Source of the DNA: Nitrospirota bacterium
GTDB lineage: Bacteria; Nitrospirota; Thermodesulfovibrionia; Thermodesulfovibrionales; SM23-35
Assembly: GCA_040754395.1 (NCBI GenBank)
Contig: JBFMCL010000012.1
Location: 23,206-87,205 of the forward strand
Reading direction: 5' to 3'
Length of the DNA stretch: 64,000 nt
In this document: in pieces, positions 1 to 8,799 of the stretch
How positions within the stretch are numbered: the first letter of the stretch is position 1
Layout of the letters: every line of letters begins with the position of its first letter
Notes under the pieces: model-generated
What the model was told of the DNA's origin: nothing
Databases searched by the model: none
Seen by the model: only the letters and a program-made list of their open reading frames with translations
Made by a program: the position numbers and the translations under genes

Positions 1-302
1 CATCTCTTGCCGGCTCATTTGCACTGCTTCTGTCCATTCTGAATATTCTTGAAAACAACAGGAAATTTCTCAACAAAAATCCCAAATGTGAGCCACAACT
101 TGGCAAAAGGGGATTATATCAGGCCATAGGCGGAGAAAATGACAAGAAAAGCATGGAAATTGCTATGCTTTGGATACTCAATCTGTCAGACGGGTACAAT
201 TCACTAATTGATATCGCTGAAAGATCCGGCATCCGATTCTCACATCTGCGACAGGTTGTCGATATCCTTCTATCGCATTCTCTGCTGAAAGAGGTTCAAT
301 GA
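1..302 (+). CDS. DUF4910-type aminopeptidase-like protein, C-terminal fragment
   Basis: Only the last ~100 codons are in the window; the frame is open from base 3 and stops with TGA at 300-302. The translation contains KCEPQLGKRGLY followed by a winged-helix-like tail (LWILNLSDGYNSLIDIAERSG...LLSHSLL). From memory, this is the C-terminal signature of DUF4910/DUF2172 proteins, which combine an M28-like peptidase fold with a C-terminal winged helix and are common in surface-polysaccharide loci. Their substrate is not established. The next gene starts one base after this stop, so the two are probably cotranscribed. The family call rests on recalled motif similarity; the catalytic part is outside the window. 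Confidence 0.72.
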   Translation, partial: SLAGSFALLLSILNILENNRKFLNKNPKCEPQLGKRGLYQAIGGENDKKSMEIAMLWILNLSDGYNSLIDIAERSGIRFSHLRQVVDILLSHSLLKEVQ

Positions 303-303
303 C

Positions 304-1266
304 ATGAGTCTCCCTGCCGGTCAGTCAAAAACTCGCAAAGGAGTATCCGGGAAAAAGATTCTGGTTACCGGAGGAAGTGGTTTTATAGGTTCGCATTTAT
401 GCAAAATTCTCCTCGAGAGCGGTGCCGAAGTATATAGTGTTACCCGCAAAAAAATCCTCCACAGGAATGATGGTATTCAGTGGCAACAAGGTGATCTCAC
501 CGAATACGAATTCGTTCATAGTCTTGTGAATACCGTGCGGCCGGATATAATTTATCATCTTGCGAGCCATGTATTCGGCTCACGTGATTTGAGCATGGTA
601 ATGCCAACATTCAGGAATAACCTGGTGACCACGATAAACCTCCTGACGGCTGCGGCACCGTCTCGATATATCCGTGTTATCCTCACCGGTTCCATGGAGG
701 AACCGATGGATTGCGACGAGAGGTTTCCCTCCTCTCCCTATGCCGCTTCAAAATGGGCATGTACCGGCTATGCACGCATGTTTCATGCGCTGTACAAAGT
801 ACCTGTGGTTATCGCGCGTGTTTTTATGGTGTATGGACCCGGGCAAAGTGACCTCAAGAAGCTCGTTCCCTATGTTACGCTCTCCTGTCTGCGCAACGAG
901 GTCCCGCGTCTTAGCAGTGGAACACGCAAGGTCGACTGGATCTATGTGACGGATGTTGTTGAGGGACTTATTGCAATTGCTTCCGCACCTGCAATAGAAG
1001 GGGAAACTATCGATTTGGGTTCGGGAAGCCTGGCACCAGTTCGGACCGTTGTTGAATACATCAGACATCTCGTCAGCCCGCAGATTGAGCCGCTATTCGG
1101 AGCCCTGAACGATCGTCCGATGGAACAAATTCGCGCTGCAAATATCCGTGATACTTACGACAAGATAGCATGGAAGCCGGTAGTCTCACTGCAAACAGGT
1201 TTGGCTCATACGGTTGAATGGTACAGGAGAACCCATATTGATGTCAAAACAAACATTTCGGAGTGA
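304..1266 (+). CDS. NAD-dependent epimerase/dehydratase (extended SDR)
   Basis: A 320-residue extended short-chain dehydrogenase/reductase, probably acting on a nucleotide sugar. The Rossmann motif GGSGFIG lies near residues 24-30 (ILVTGGSGFIGSHL) and the catalytic YxxxK is YAASK near 146-150. The length is typical of sugar-nucleotide 4-epimerases, 4,6-dehydratases and 4-reductases. The conserved residues do not distinguish an epimerase from a 4-ketoreductase. The ATG lies one base after the upstream stop with an AGAGG-like ribosome site. The gene overlaps the exporter permease by 4 bp, so it likely supplies a sugar for the polymer exported by the adjacent Wzm/Wzt pair. Confidence 0.88.
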   Translation: MSLPAGQSKTRKGVSGKKILVTGGSGFIGSHLCKILLESGAEVYSVTRKKILHRNDGIQWQQGDLTEYEFVHSLVNTVRPDIIYHLASHVFGSRDLSMVMPTFRNNLVTTINLLTAAAPSRYIRVILTGSMEEPMDCDERFPSSPYAASKWACTGYARMFHALYKVPVVIARVFMVYGPGQSDLKKLVPYVTLSCLRNEVPRLSSGTRKVDWIYVTDVVEGLIAIASAPAIEGETIDLGSGSLAPVRTVVEYIRHLVSPQIEPLFGALNDRPMEQIRAANIRDTYDKIAWKPVVSLQTGLAHTVEWYRRTHIDVKTNISE

Positions 1267-2123
1267 AATATTATCTGATGAAAAAAAATTATAGTGTGTC
1301 AGAATCACCGGTAATACTCCTCAGGCCTTCACCCGGCTGGGTTGCACTGAAACTGAACGAGCTGTGGGATTACAAAGAACTGCTGTACTTCCTTATCTGG
1401 CGGGATGTAAAGGTGCGTTATAAACAGACGGTGCTTGGAGCTGGTTGGGCAATCATACAACCTTTTTTTACCATGGTAGTATTCAGCCTTTTCTTCGGCA
1501 AATTGGCGAAAATGCCGTCCGATGGGATCCCTTATCCCATATTCAGCTATGCTGCCCTCGTACCCTGGACTTTCTTCACTAATGGTCTGAACAAAGCTTC
1601 CAACAGTCTCGTCAGCAATGCGAACCTGATCAAGAAAGTCTATTTCCCGAGACTCTGTATCCCTATTGCATCCGTATTATCGGGTGTCTTTGATTTCCTC
1701 CTTTCGTTCACGGTGCTGATTGCGATGATGTTCTACTATAATCTTACGCCCACCATAAATATCGTCTGGTTGCCCTGTCTGCTTCTGCTGGCACTATGCG
1801 CTTCCCTGAGTGTCTCTCTCTGGCTGTCGGCGATGAATGTCCAGTTCAGGGACGTGCGCTATATCGTACCGTTCATTATCCAGTTCTGGATGTTCGCAAC
1901 CCCGATAGTCTACCCCAGCAGTCTTCTGCCTGAGCCCTGGCGGACTGTTTACGGCATTAATCCGATGGTCGGAGTGGTCGAAGGCTTCAGATGGGCCCTG
2001 CTGGGAACAACTACCGCGCCGGGTTCCATAATTATTGTGTCATCGTTGGTAACCTTCCTGCTTCTCGTCAGCGGCGCATTCTATTTTCGCCGTATGGAAA
2101 AATCTTTTGCGGATGTCGCATGA
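1263..2123 (+). CDS. wzm: ABC-2 type polysaccharide export permease (Wzm)
   Basis: Membrane subunit of an ABC exporter for undecaprenyl-linked polysaccharide. It has about six hydrophobic segments and the Wzm/TagG pattern LIWRDVKVRYKQTVLGAGWAIIQPF near the N-terminus. The GTG at 1263 overlaps the previous stop. An ATG at 1278 (MKKNYSVSE) is an equally plausible start, so the protein is 281 or 286 residues. The ATPase gene follows with a 4-bp ATGA overlap, the usual wzm-wzt arrangement. A second, more divergent wzm/wzt pair lies at 40261-42285. Confidence 0.93.
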   Translation: MKYYLMKKNYSVSESPVILLRPSPGWVALKLNELWDYKELLYFLIWRDVKVRYKQTVLGAGWAIIQPFFTMVVFSLFFGKLAKMPSDGIPYPIFSYAALVPWTFFTNGLNKASNSLVSNANLIKKVYFPRLCIPIASVLSGVFDFLLSFTVLIAMMFYYNLTPTINIVWLPCLLLLALCASLSVSLWLSAMNVQFRDVRYIVPFIIQFWMFATPIVYPSSLLPEPWRTVYGINPMVGVVEGFRWALLGTTTAPGSIIIVSSLVTFLLLVSGAFYFRRMEKSFADVA

Positions 2124-3436
2124 ATACCTCAAACAAAGATATCACTATCCGTCTGGACCGGATCAGTAAGCAATTCCGGATCGGGAAGCAACAGTCCGGG
2201 TACAGGACTCTCCGGGATACCATTGCAGACTCCCTGTTAGCACCATTCCGCCGTGCAGTAAGACTCATGCGGGGACAGGCATCAGCAGCCTCTGAATTAA
2301 ATGAGACCATCTGGGCCTTGAAGGATATATCAATGGAAATCAGCAAGGGTGAAGTCGTCGGACTGATCGGACGGAACGGAGCAGGCAAGAGCACCCTGCT
2401 GAAAATCCTTTCCCGCATCACGGAGCCTACTGAGGGATCCGCGGAGATCCGTGGAAGAGTCGGTTCACTCCTTGAGGTGGGAACAGGTTTTCATCCCGAA
2501 CTGACGGGGCGGGAGAATGTCTATCTGAACGGGACAATACTCGGTATGAAGCGGACTGAAATCGCAGACAAGTTTGATGAAATAGTCGGTTTTGCGGAAA
2601 TCGAAAAATTCATTGACACCCCGGTGAAGCATTATTCGAGCGGGATGTACCTGCGGCTTGCCTTTGCGGTAGCAGCCCACCTCGAAACAGAAATCGTCTT
2701 TGTGGACGAAGTCCTTGCAGTGGGTGATGCACGTTTCCAGAAAAGGTGCATCAGCAAGATGGAAGATATTGGCAGGGAGGGAAGGACAGTCCTCTTCGTC
2801 TCTCACAATATGCCCGCCGTCACCCGTCTCTGCAAGCGCACTATACTCCTTGAAGAAGGCCGTATAATCCAGGATGGCCCTACAAAGCAGGTCGTTTCCG
2901 GATACCTGCGGTCGCAATACGGATTGACCGGCGTCAGGGAGTGGAACGATCCTTCGACTACGCCTGGAAACGATATCGTCCGGATGCATGCGATCCGTGT
3001 TGTTGCAGAGGACGGTGTTGGGACCGATGCGATCGATATCAGGAAGAAAATCGGTCTTGAAATTGAATTCGAAGTTCTCAGGGAAGGATATCCCCTCATC
3101 CCGAACTTCGGGGTTTTAAACGAAGACGGGCAGATCGTCTTCGTCACAATAGATCAGGACACTGAATGGAGAAATATTCCGCGTCCCAAAGGGAAGTTCA
3201 TAAGCACCGTCTGGATCCCCGGGAATCTGATGGCCGAGGGCACGTTTTTTGTCGGAGGGGGCATCGCAACCGAACAGCCGTTTACGGTCCATTGCGACCA
3301 GCCGTATGCGGTTGCGTTCCAGGTAATCGACACCCTTGAGGGAAATTCTGCCCGGGGCGACTATACAAGAAACCTTCCCGGAATCATCAGACCCCTCCTT
3401 CCGTGGAGCACGAAATTCAGTCCCAATGGGAAATAG
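2120..3436 (+). CDS. wzt: Polysaccharide ABC transporter ATP-binding protein with Wzt C-terminal domain
   Basis: ATPase subunit paired with the Wzm permease. Starting at the ATG overlapping the permease stop gives 438 residues. Walker A GRNGAGKST lies near 84-92, the signature is YSSGMYLRLAFA near 171, and Walker B IVFVDEVLAVGD is near 192. Residues ~280-438 form an extra beta-rich domain like the Wzt C-terminal domain, which in O8/O9a-type systems recognises the capped non-reducing end of the glycan. This suggests export of a terminated polymer. The reading frame stays open upstream to 1991, but that stretch overlaps the permease gene and is not likely coding. Confidence 0.93.
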   Translation: MNTSNKDITIRLDRISKQFRIGKQQSGYRTLRDTIADSLLAPFRRAVRLMRGQASAASELNETIWALKDISMEISKGEVVGLIGRNGAGKSTLLKILSRITEPTEGSAEIRGRVGSLLEVGTGFHPELTGRENVYLNGTILGMKRTEIADKFDEIVGFAEIEKFIDTPVKHYSSGMYLRLAFAVAAHLETEIVFVDEVLAVGDARFQKRCISKMEDIGREGRTVLFVSHNMPAVTRLCKRTILLEEGRIIQDGPTKQVVSGYLRSQYGLTGVREWNDPSTTPGNDIVRMHAIRVVAEDGVGTDAIDIRKKIGLEIEFEVLREGYPLIPNFGVLNEDGQIVFVTIDQDTEWRNIPRPKGKFISTVWIPGNLMAEGTFFVGGGIATEQPFTVHCDQPYAVAFQVIDTLEGNSARGDYTRNLPGIIRPLLPWSTKFSPNGK

Positions 3437-3476
3437 CCATCCATAATCAGACATCTCAGATGACGGGAAGTACGAT

Positions 3477-4169
3477 TTGACAATAAACCCTCACAAGATA
3501 TCTGTACTCCTTACGTTAAGAAATATGTTGATCATGTTTCTCACTTTTTTGCCGGGGAATACCGGGGCAAAATGGAGGGCATGGTATTACCGGAAGAAGT
3601 TTAGGAAATGCGGAAAAAATCTGAGGATCGGGAAAGGTGTCATTATAGAGGGTGCAGAGCATGTTACCGTAGGAGATAATGTACATATTGACCGGTATTG
3701 TATCATAGAAGCAGGAAAATTGAAGCTCACAACATGCAAGAAAATCATCTCTCAGAATGATAGTGACATCCCGGCAGGGGAATTAATCCTTGGAAACAAT
3801 ATTCACATCGTCTCCTTCAGCATGCTGATTGCTGAGGGAGGTATTATGATTTCGGACAACTGCACTCTGAGTGCGGGGTCGAAAATCTATTCGATCACCA
3901 ATCTCGCTTATGATCCGGATAACAGGACGAAAAGGATTTCGATTATGCCATATGAGCAGGCGCCTTTTCTTATAGCCCCGGTCGTTCTCGAGCAGAACGT
4001 ATGGATAGGCTTGCATGGCATCGTAATGCCCGGGGTCAGGCTCGGAAGAGACTCCTTTGTAGTAAGCAACTCGCTCGTAATGCACTCGTTTCCCGAGAAT
4101 TCCTATATTGCCGGACAGCCTGCGAAAAGGATACGTGAAAGATTTCTCACCGAACATGCACAGGCCTGA
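3477..4169 (+). CDS. Left-handed beta-helix (hexapeptide) acyltransferase
   Basis: A ~230-residue acyltransferase of the LbH family. Imperfect hexapeptide repeats run through IGKGVIIEGAEHVTVGDNVHIDRYCIIEAG and VWIGLHGIVMPGVRLGRDSFVVSNSLV, and the protein ends in the typical AGQPAKRIRERF. These enzymes transfer acetyl groups to sugars, and the location implies decoration of the polysaccharide. The first in-frame start is TTG at 3477; an ATG at 3525 would give a 214-residue product and cannot be excluded. It follows wzt after 40 bp in the same direction. Confidence 0.85.
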   Translation: MTINPHKISVLLTLRNMLIMFLTFLPGNTGAKWRAWYYRKKFRKCGKNLRIGKGVIIEGAEHVTVGDNVHIDRYCIIEAGKLKLTTCKKIISQNDSDIPAGELILGNNIHIVSFSMLIAEGGIMISDNCTLSAGSKIYSITNLAYDPDNRTKRISIMPYEQAPFLIAPVVLEQNVWIGLHGIVMPGVRLGRDSFVVSNSLVMHSFPENSYIAGQPAKRIRERFLTEHAQA

Positions 4170-4178
4170 TGCTCTCAT

Positions 4179-5261
4179 ATGAAGATACATATTATCAGTG
4201 ATGATATCCAACGCTTCGAAGACCTTAGAGAAAACTGGCACGCCGTGTATTCAGCCGACCCAAATACCACCGTCTTTCTGTCCTGGGCCTGGCTGCGTGG
4301 CTGGATAGCAGCAACCCCTTATAAATGGATAGTATTGGCAGCTCAGACGATGCCCGGATCGCCTTATGTGGCTTTTATGATCGTCGGAATGCACCATGCA
4401 GAAATAAATGGCAGACCACAGGTGATTCTTTACATGGGTGGCAATCCGTTTTCATATCATACAGGGTTTATCTGTTTACCTGAGCATGCTGAAAAAGCGT
4501 TACCTGCCTTAGCCACATTTATCAAGAATACTTTGAACTGGCATATTTTTCATTTGAAGGAAGTCACTGATCCCCGATTAGATTTTTTTCTGAAATGCTT
4601 TGGCCGGATGAAGTTTCAGATCAGGGAATACGACAAAACCCCATGGGTATACATTCCGCTGCCTGAAACAGTCGAACACTACGTGGAAAAAATGCTCGGG
4701 TCAAAGACCCGTCAGGAGTTAAAGCGCAGGACCCGGTTGATCGAAAACCTGAAAGAATTTCACATCTCCCATCTTGACGGTGACAGTATCCATTCAGGCA
4801 TTGAGACACTGCTGGGACTTTGGCAGGCACAGTGGGGAGAGCAATCCGAGGAAACTTTAAATATGTTTCGTTCCCTATTCATGTATTGCTTCAAAAATGA
4901 TCTGCTGGTGTCAAGAATATTATGGGATGGTAACGTTCCAATCGCGGGAAGCATAAGCTTTATCGACAGACAAAAAAAATACAAGGTTGCCTCATTGAAT
5001 GTTTTCAATGGCTCGTATCACAAATTTTCTCCGGGTTCTGTAATGTGTTTGCTGAGTATCAGATATGCAATCGAACAAGGCTTACGGGTATTCGATCTTG
5101 GTGTGCACAATAAGACATACAAATACTCCTTTGGCGGACATGAAGGGTTGAACAGGAACGTTATGATCAGCAATATCGGATACATGAAAAATCTCCGGAG
5201 ACAGTTGAAAATAAGAACGAGGATAAGAAACCTGCTGGGCGTCTTAAAGGATAAGGGATGA
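4179..5261 (+). CDS. GNAT-superfamily N-acetyltransferase (BioF2/CelD-like)
   Basis: 360 residues with the architecture of FemAB-like/CelD-type acyltransferases. The N-terminal half is divergent (PNTTVFLSWAWLRGWIAA). The C-terminal GNAT half includes WDGNVPIAGSISFIDRQKKYKVASLNVFNGSYHKFSPGSVMCLLSIRYAIEQGLRVFDLG, with the FDLG...YKYSFGG ending common in this family. Such proteins in polysaccharide clusters probably acylate amino sugars or a lipid-linked intermediate, but the donor and acceptor cannot be read from the sequence. It starts 9 bp after the hexapeptide acyltransferase. Confidence 0.82.
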   Translation: MKIHIISDDIQRFEDLRENWHAVYSADPNTTVFLSWAWLRGWIAATPYKWIVLAAQTMPGSPYVAFMIVGMHHAEINGRPQVILYMGGNPFSYHTGFICLPEHAEKALPALATFIKNTLNWHIFHLKEVTDPRLDFFLKCFGRMKFQIREYDKTPWVYIPLPETVEHYVEKMLGSKTRQELKRRTRLIENLKEFHISHLDGDSIHSGIETLLGLWQAQWGEQSEETLNMFRSLFMYCFKNDLLVSRILWDGNVPIAGSISFIDRQKKYKVASLNVFNGSYHKFSPGSVMCLLSIRYAIEQGLRVFDLGVHNKTYKYSFGGHEGLNRNVMISNIGYMKNLRRQLKIRTRIRNLLGVLKDKG

Positions 5262-5337
5262 GCACATCTTCCGGTGTGTTGCCCGAACCCCGCAGGCAAA
5301 TAATGATTAGATAGTCCCCATATTGGCTTACAGACTC

Positions 5338-6129
5338 ATGAATGATATGTTGATTCAATCAGTTCTGATATGCGCACATCCTGACGACGAAGTGCTTTGG
5401 TTCAGCTCTGTGCTGGAGAAAGTAGACAAGGTAATCATCTGTTTCATGGGTGTAAGATCAGATCCGGATTGCCGTATCGAACGGCAATCAGCGCTCAACG
5501 AGTATCCCCTGAGAAATGTTCATTGCCTCGGACTCGACGAGTCAGAAACCTTTTACGGAGTCGACTGGGATAATCCTGTAACAACCGAGTACGGTCTCGA
5601 AATAGCCGATAAAAAATATCCTGACCGTCTGTACAGAGAAAATTACTTGAGTCTCATAAAAATGCTGACACCGGAACTGGAAGGATATCAGAACGTGTTT
5701 ACTCATAATCCCTGGGGAGAGTACGGGAGTGATGAGCATGTGCAGATACACAGGGCCGTTACCGATATACAGAAGTCAGGGCATTATACCATGTGGTTCC
5801 CCAACTATGTCAGTAACAAATCATGCGGACTGATGGCGAGTCAGATGGACGCCATAAATTTGTCATACATCACACTGCAGACGAATAAAGAACTGGCTGC
5901 CCGGATACAGCGTCTTTACCAGAAGCACAAATGCTGGACCTGGTACGATGACTGGCAGTGGTTTAAAGAGGAAACTTTTCTCTCAAAGCCGGCTGCTGCG
6001 GAAAATGCCATGGGTTCCGGCCGGACCGTTCCCATGAACTTTATAAGAGTTCCTGCTCCTGAAAAACAGGCCAGGCGGAAGCGATTTTCAGGCGCTTCTC
6101 TCGTAGAATTCCTGACGGGCAGAGGCTGA
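5338..6129 (+). CDS. PIG-L family deacetylase
   Basis: LmbE/PIG-L-type zinc-dependent N-deacetylase, about 263 residues from the ATG at 5338. The defining AHPDDE motif lies at residues 13-18 and a downstream HVQIHRAV supplies a further histidine ligand. Family members remove N-acetyl groups from GlcNAc-containing glycolipids or small thiols; here the substrate is likely a lipid- or nucleotide-linked sugar. A TTG at 5323 and an ATG at 5347 are alternative starts, and none has a strong ribosome site. The neighbouring acetyltransferase and aminotransferase genes suggest amino-sugar remodelling. Confidence 0.9.
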   Translation: MNDMLIQSVLICAHPDDEVLWFSSVLEKVDKVIICFMGVRSDPDCRIERQSALNEYPLRNVHCLGLDESETFYGVDWDNPVTTEYGLEIADKKYPDRLYRENYLSLIKMLTPELEGYQNVFTHNPWGEYGSDEHVQIHRAVTDIQKSGHYTMWFPNYVSNKSCGLMASQMDAINLSYITLQTNKELAARIQRLYQKHKCWTWYDDWQWFKEETFLSKPAAAENAMGSGRTVPMNFIRVPAPEKQARRKRFSGASLVEFLTGRG

Positions 6130-6237
6130 ATATCCAGATGGTGTTCCTGTCCCGGCAAACCATCATCACAGTTCCTTAAGAACACATTTTTCAGAAAATA
6201 AAAAAATCCGGGCATTCCATTCAAGGAAGGGATAATA

Positions 6238-7428
6238 ATGGCTAAATCGAAAAAAAATGCATTTACTGTTCCTCTTGCACGTCCTGACATTACCGGCAAG
6301 GAAATACGAACCGTCCTTGCGGTGCTCAGGACACCGTATCTGAGCTTCGGTCCCCGACTGGAGGAGTTTGAGAAGAAATTTGCAGCGTATACCGGTTCAC
6401 GGTACGCCGTCGCAGTAAACAGCGGGACGGCGGGCCTGCATCTGGCAATCAAGAGCCTGGAGATTGACAGGAATGACGCAGTCATTACCACCCCTTTCAG
6501 TTTTATCGCGTCTGCGAACTGCATTTTATACGAAAACGCATTGCCGGTCTTCATCGATATCAACGAGGACACGTTCAACATTGATTCAGACCTGATTCAG
6601 CAGTTTCTGAAAAAGGAATGCAGACGTGACAGGAAATCGGGCAGGCCCGTGCACAGAAAATCAGGAAGAACGGTGAAGGCGGTACTTCCCGTACATGTCT
6701 TCGGCAATCCCTGTGAGATGCATCAGATCATGGAACTTGCACGGGAATACAAGCTCTCAGTCATCGAGGATGCCTGTGAGGCAGTCGGTGCGGAGTATCA
6801 TGGCAAAAGGACAGGAAGCATAGGCGACGTCGGGGTGTTTGCATTCTATCCGAACAAGCAGATTACCACCGGGGAAGGCGGCATTATCACGACAAATAAT
6901 GAAAATGTGGCGAATCTCTGCAAAAGCCTCAGGAATCAGGGCAGAGACCACTACGGTGGCTGGCTCGCCCACAGGCGCTTGGGATATAATTACAGAATCA
7001 GTGACATCAATTGCGCACTTGGAATTTCACAGCTGGAGAGAATAGAAGAGATACTTCAAAAACGCGAAAAAATTGCTTTCATGTATAATGCCTTGCTCAA
7101 CGGGTTCGTAAAAACTCCCGAAACGCAGAACCGCTCAAAAAGAAGCTGGTTTGTATATGTAATATGCCTTCCCGATGAGTACGAAAAGGAGACAAGAGAC
7201 GATATTCTTGCAAAGCTGACTGATAGGGGGATAGGATGCAGCAACTATTTCCCTCCTATCCATCTCCAGCCGTTTTATCGGGAAACTTTCGGCTACACAG
7301 AAGGCGACTACTGTATTACAGAACGGATATCGGCAAGGACAATAGCTCTGCCTTTTCATAATAATCTGAAGAAGTCCCAGATTGCCTATGTAACGGATAA
7401 TCTGAAGGATATTCTGAATATAACCTGA
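6238..7428 (+). CDS. DegT/DnrJ/EryC1/StrS family sugar aminotransferase
   Basis: PLP-dependent aminotransferase that converts keto-sugar nucleotides to amino sugars. It has the family hallmarks VNSGTAGLHLAI (phosphate binding), VIEDACEAVGAEYHGKRTGSIGDVGVFAFYPNKQITTGEGG with the PLP-binding lysine near residue 207, and RNQGRD further on. Its 396 residues are typical length. The ATG is preceded by AAGGAAGGGA. An insert of charged residues near 125-140 (KKECRRDRKSGRPVHRKSGR) is unusual for the family. With the epimerase/dehydratase upstream it could complete a 4- or 3-amino-sugar pathway. Confidence 0.92.
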   Translation: MAKSKKNAFTVPLARPDITGKEIRTVLAVLRTPYLSFGPRLEEFEKKFAAYTGSRYAVAVNSGTAGLHLAIKSLEIDRNDAVITTPFSFIASANCILYENALPVFIDINEDTFNIDSDLIQQFLKKECRRDRKSGRPVHRKSGRTVKAVLPVHVFGNPCEMHQIMELAREYKLSVIEDACEAVGAEYHGKRTGSIGDVGVFAFYPNKQITTGEGGIITTNNENVANLCKSLRNQGRDHYGGWLAHRRLGYNYRISDINCALGISQLERIEEILQKREKIAFMYNALLNGFVKTPETQNRSKRSWFVYVICLPDEYEKETRDDILAKLTDRGIGCSNYFPPIHLQPFYRETFGYTEGDYCITERISARTIALPFHNNLKKSQIAYVTDNLKDILNIT

Positions 7429-7433
7429 TAACG

Positions 7434-8681
7434 ATGAAAAAAATTATTAAGAAGGCATTCAGAAGTCTTGGCATAGAGGTGTCCCGATACAGACCGCATC
7501 TGCCGAGCAGATTTGACCCCCTCAAGTTTAGTGATGCATGCGTAAGCCTTAAGACTGGAAAAGAGTTCAGAGGGAATATGCTTCTTTCCTTTATTATCGA
7601 ACCCTTCATGACCGAAGAAGGTGGTCATGTTTCGCAGGCCCATACCAATCCCGTTGATTCGGTACAGATAGCCCAGATATTCCTGGATCTTGGATATGAC
7701 GTGGACGTCATCCATTACAGGAATACCACATTTATTCCCCAAAAAAACTATGCGTTCTTCGTCGGTGCGAGGACAAACTTCCAGAGAATCGCCACATTAC
7801 TGAACAGGGGTTGTATCAAGATTGTGCATCTGGACACCGCACACTGGGTATTCAATAATTATGCTACATTCCGAAGGTCCCTTGAGGTACAGCAACGCAA
7901 GGGGATATCCATACCGGATAGCAACAGAATTATCGAACAGAATTTGGCAATTGAATACGCAGATTATGGCACGATCGTCGGCAATCACTTTACTGCCGGC
8001 ACTTATGCATATGCAAAAAAACCGATATTTGTGATTCCGCATTCAACCTGCGCGGTGTATCCGTGGCCGGAAGAAAAGAGTTTTGAACTCTGCAAAAAAA
8101 ATTATGTCTGGTTTGGAAGTCACGGATTTGTTCACAAGGGACTCGATCTTGCACTGGATGCTTTTGCCGGAATGCCGGACTTCCATTTATATGTCTGCGG
8201 CCCGCTGGACAGTGAGCCAGCTTTCACCTCTGCATACCAGAAAGAACTCTTCCAGATGCCCAATATTCATTCGATCGGATGGGTTGATATACGCAGCCCT
8301 CAGTTCATCGATATCATGAACCGATGTGTTGGAACCGTCTACCCTTCCTGTGCGGAATGCGGGGCGGGCAACGTACTGACATGCATGCAGACAGGGATAA
8401 TCCCTGTTCTCAGCATTGAATCCGGATCTGATATCGATCTGGCATTCGGGAGAACCCTTCAGACTTCCTCTGTTGAGGAAATACAGCAGACTGTGCGTCA
8501 TATTTCCGACCTTTCTCCCGATGAACTGCAGCGTATGGCCCGTGATGCCTGGACATTCGCAAGGACCAATCATACTGTTACACGGTTTGCTGAAGAGTAT
8601 AAAAAAGTGATTTCGCATATTTCCCAGGCAACCACTTCGGGAAGAATTCCCGAATACGGTGATTTTGCGCGTCACAGATAA
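7434..8681 (+). CDS. Glycosyltransferase, GT4-like
   Basis: 415 residues starting 5 bp after the aminotransferase stop. The C-terminal half has a GT-B fold signature: VWFGSHGFVHKGLDLALDAF, then LYVCGPLD, then a YPSCAECGAGNVLTCMQTG segment where the acidic EX7E-like motif of family 4 normally sits. The N-terminal ~70 residues are basic and without a membrane segment, so the enzyme is probably cytoplasmic or peripheral. The sugar donor is not predictable. It is the last gene before a 118-bp gap and a large secreted protein. Confidence 0.8.
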   Translation: MKKIIKKAFRSLGIEVSRYRPHLPSRFDPLKFSDACVSLKTGKEFRGNMLLSFIIEPFMTEEGGHVSQAHTNPVDSVQIAQIFLDLGYDVDVIHYRNTTFIPQKNYAFFVGARTNFQRIATLLNRGCIKIVHLDTAHWVFNNYATFRRSLEVQQRKGISIPDSNRIIEQNLAIEYADYGTIVGNHFTAGTYAYAKKPIFVIPHSTCAVYPWPEEKSFELCKKNYVWFGSHGFVHKGLDLALDAFAGMPDFHLYVCGPLDSEPAFTSAYQKELFQMPNIHSIGWVDIRSPQFIDIMNRCVGTVYPSCAECGAGNVLTCMQTGIIPVLSIESGSDIDLAFGRTLQTSSVEEIQQTVRHISDLSPDELQRMARDAWTFARTNHTVTRFAEEYKKVISHISQATTSGRIPEYGDFARHR

Positions 8682-8799
8682 TTTTTTTATTCACTGCCTT
8701 TCCTTTGCCAGTCAGTGAAGTTATGTACACACTGCAAATCAGATTTCTTTACGAAATTTTGATATTTATATCGCACCCATAACAGGAGGGGAAAAAAAG

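Noticed and set aside
1991..2119. N-terminal extension of the Wzt reading frame
   Set aside because: It lies wholly inside the permease gene in another frame; the ATG at 2120 gives the normal family start.
8714..8729. Possible Crp-like box (AGTGA-N6-GTACA) upstream of the LamG/SGNH gene
   Set aside because: Only 7 of 10 positions match and no -10 hexamer stands at the spacing seen in the other three promoters.
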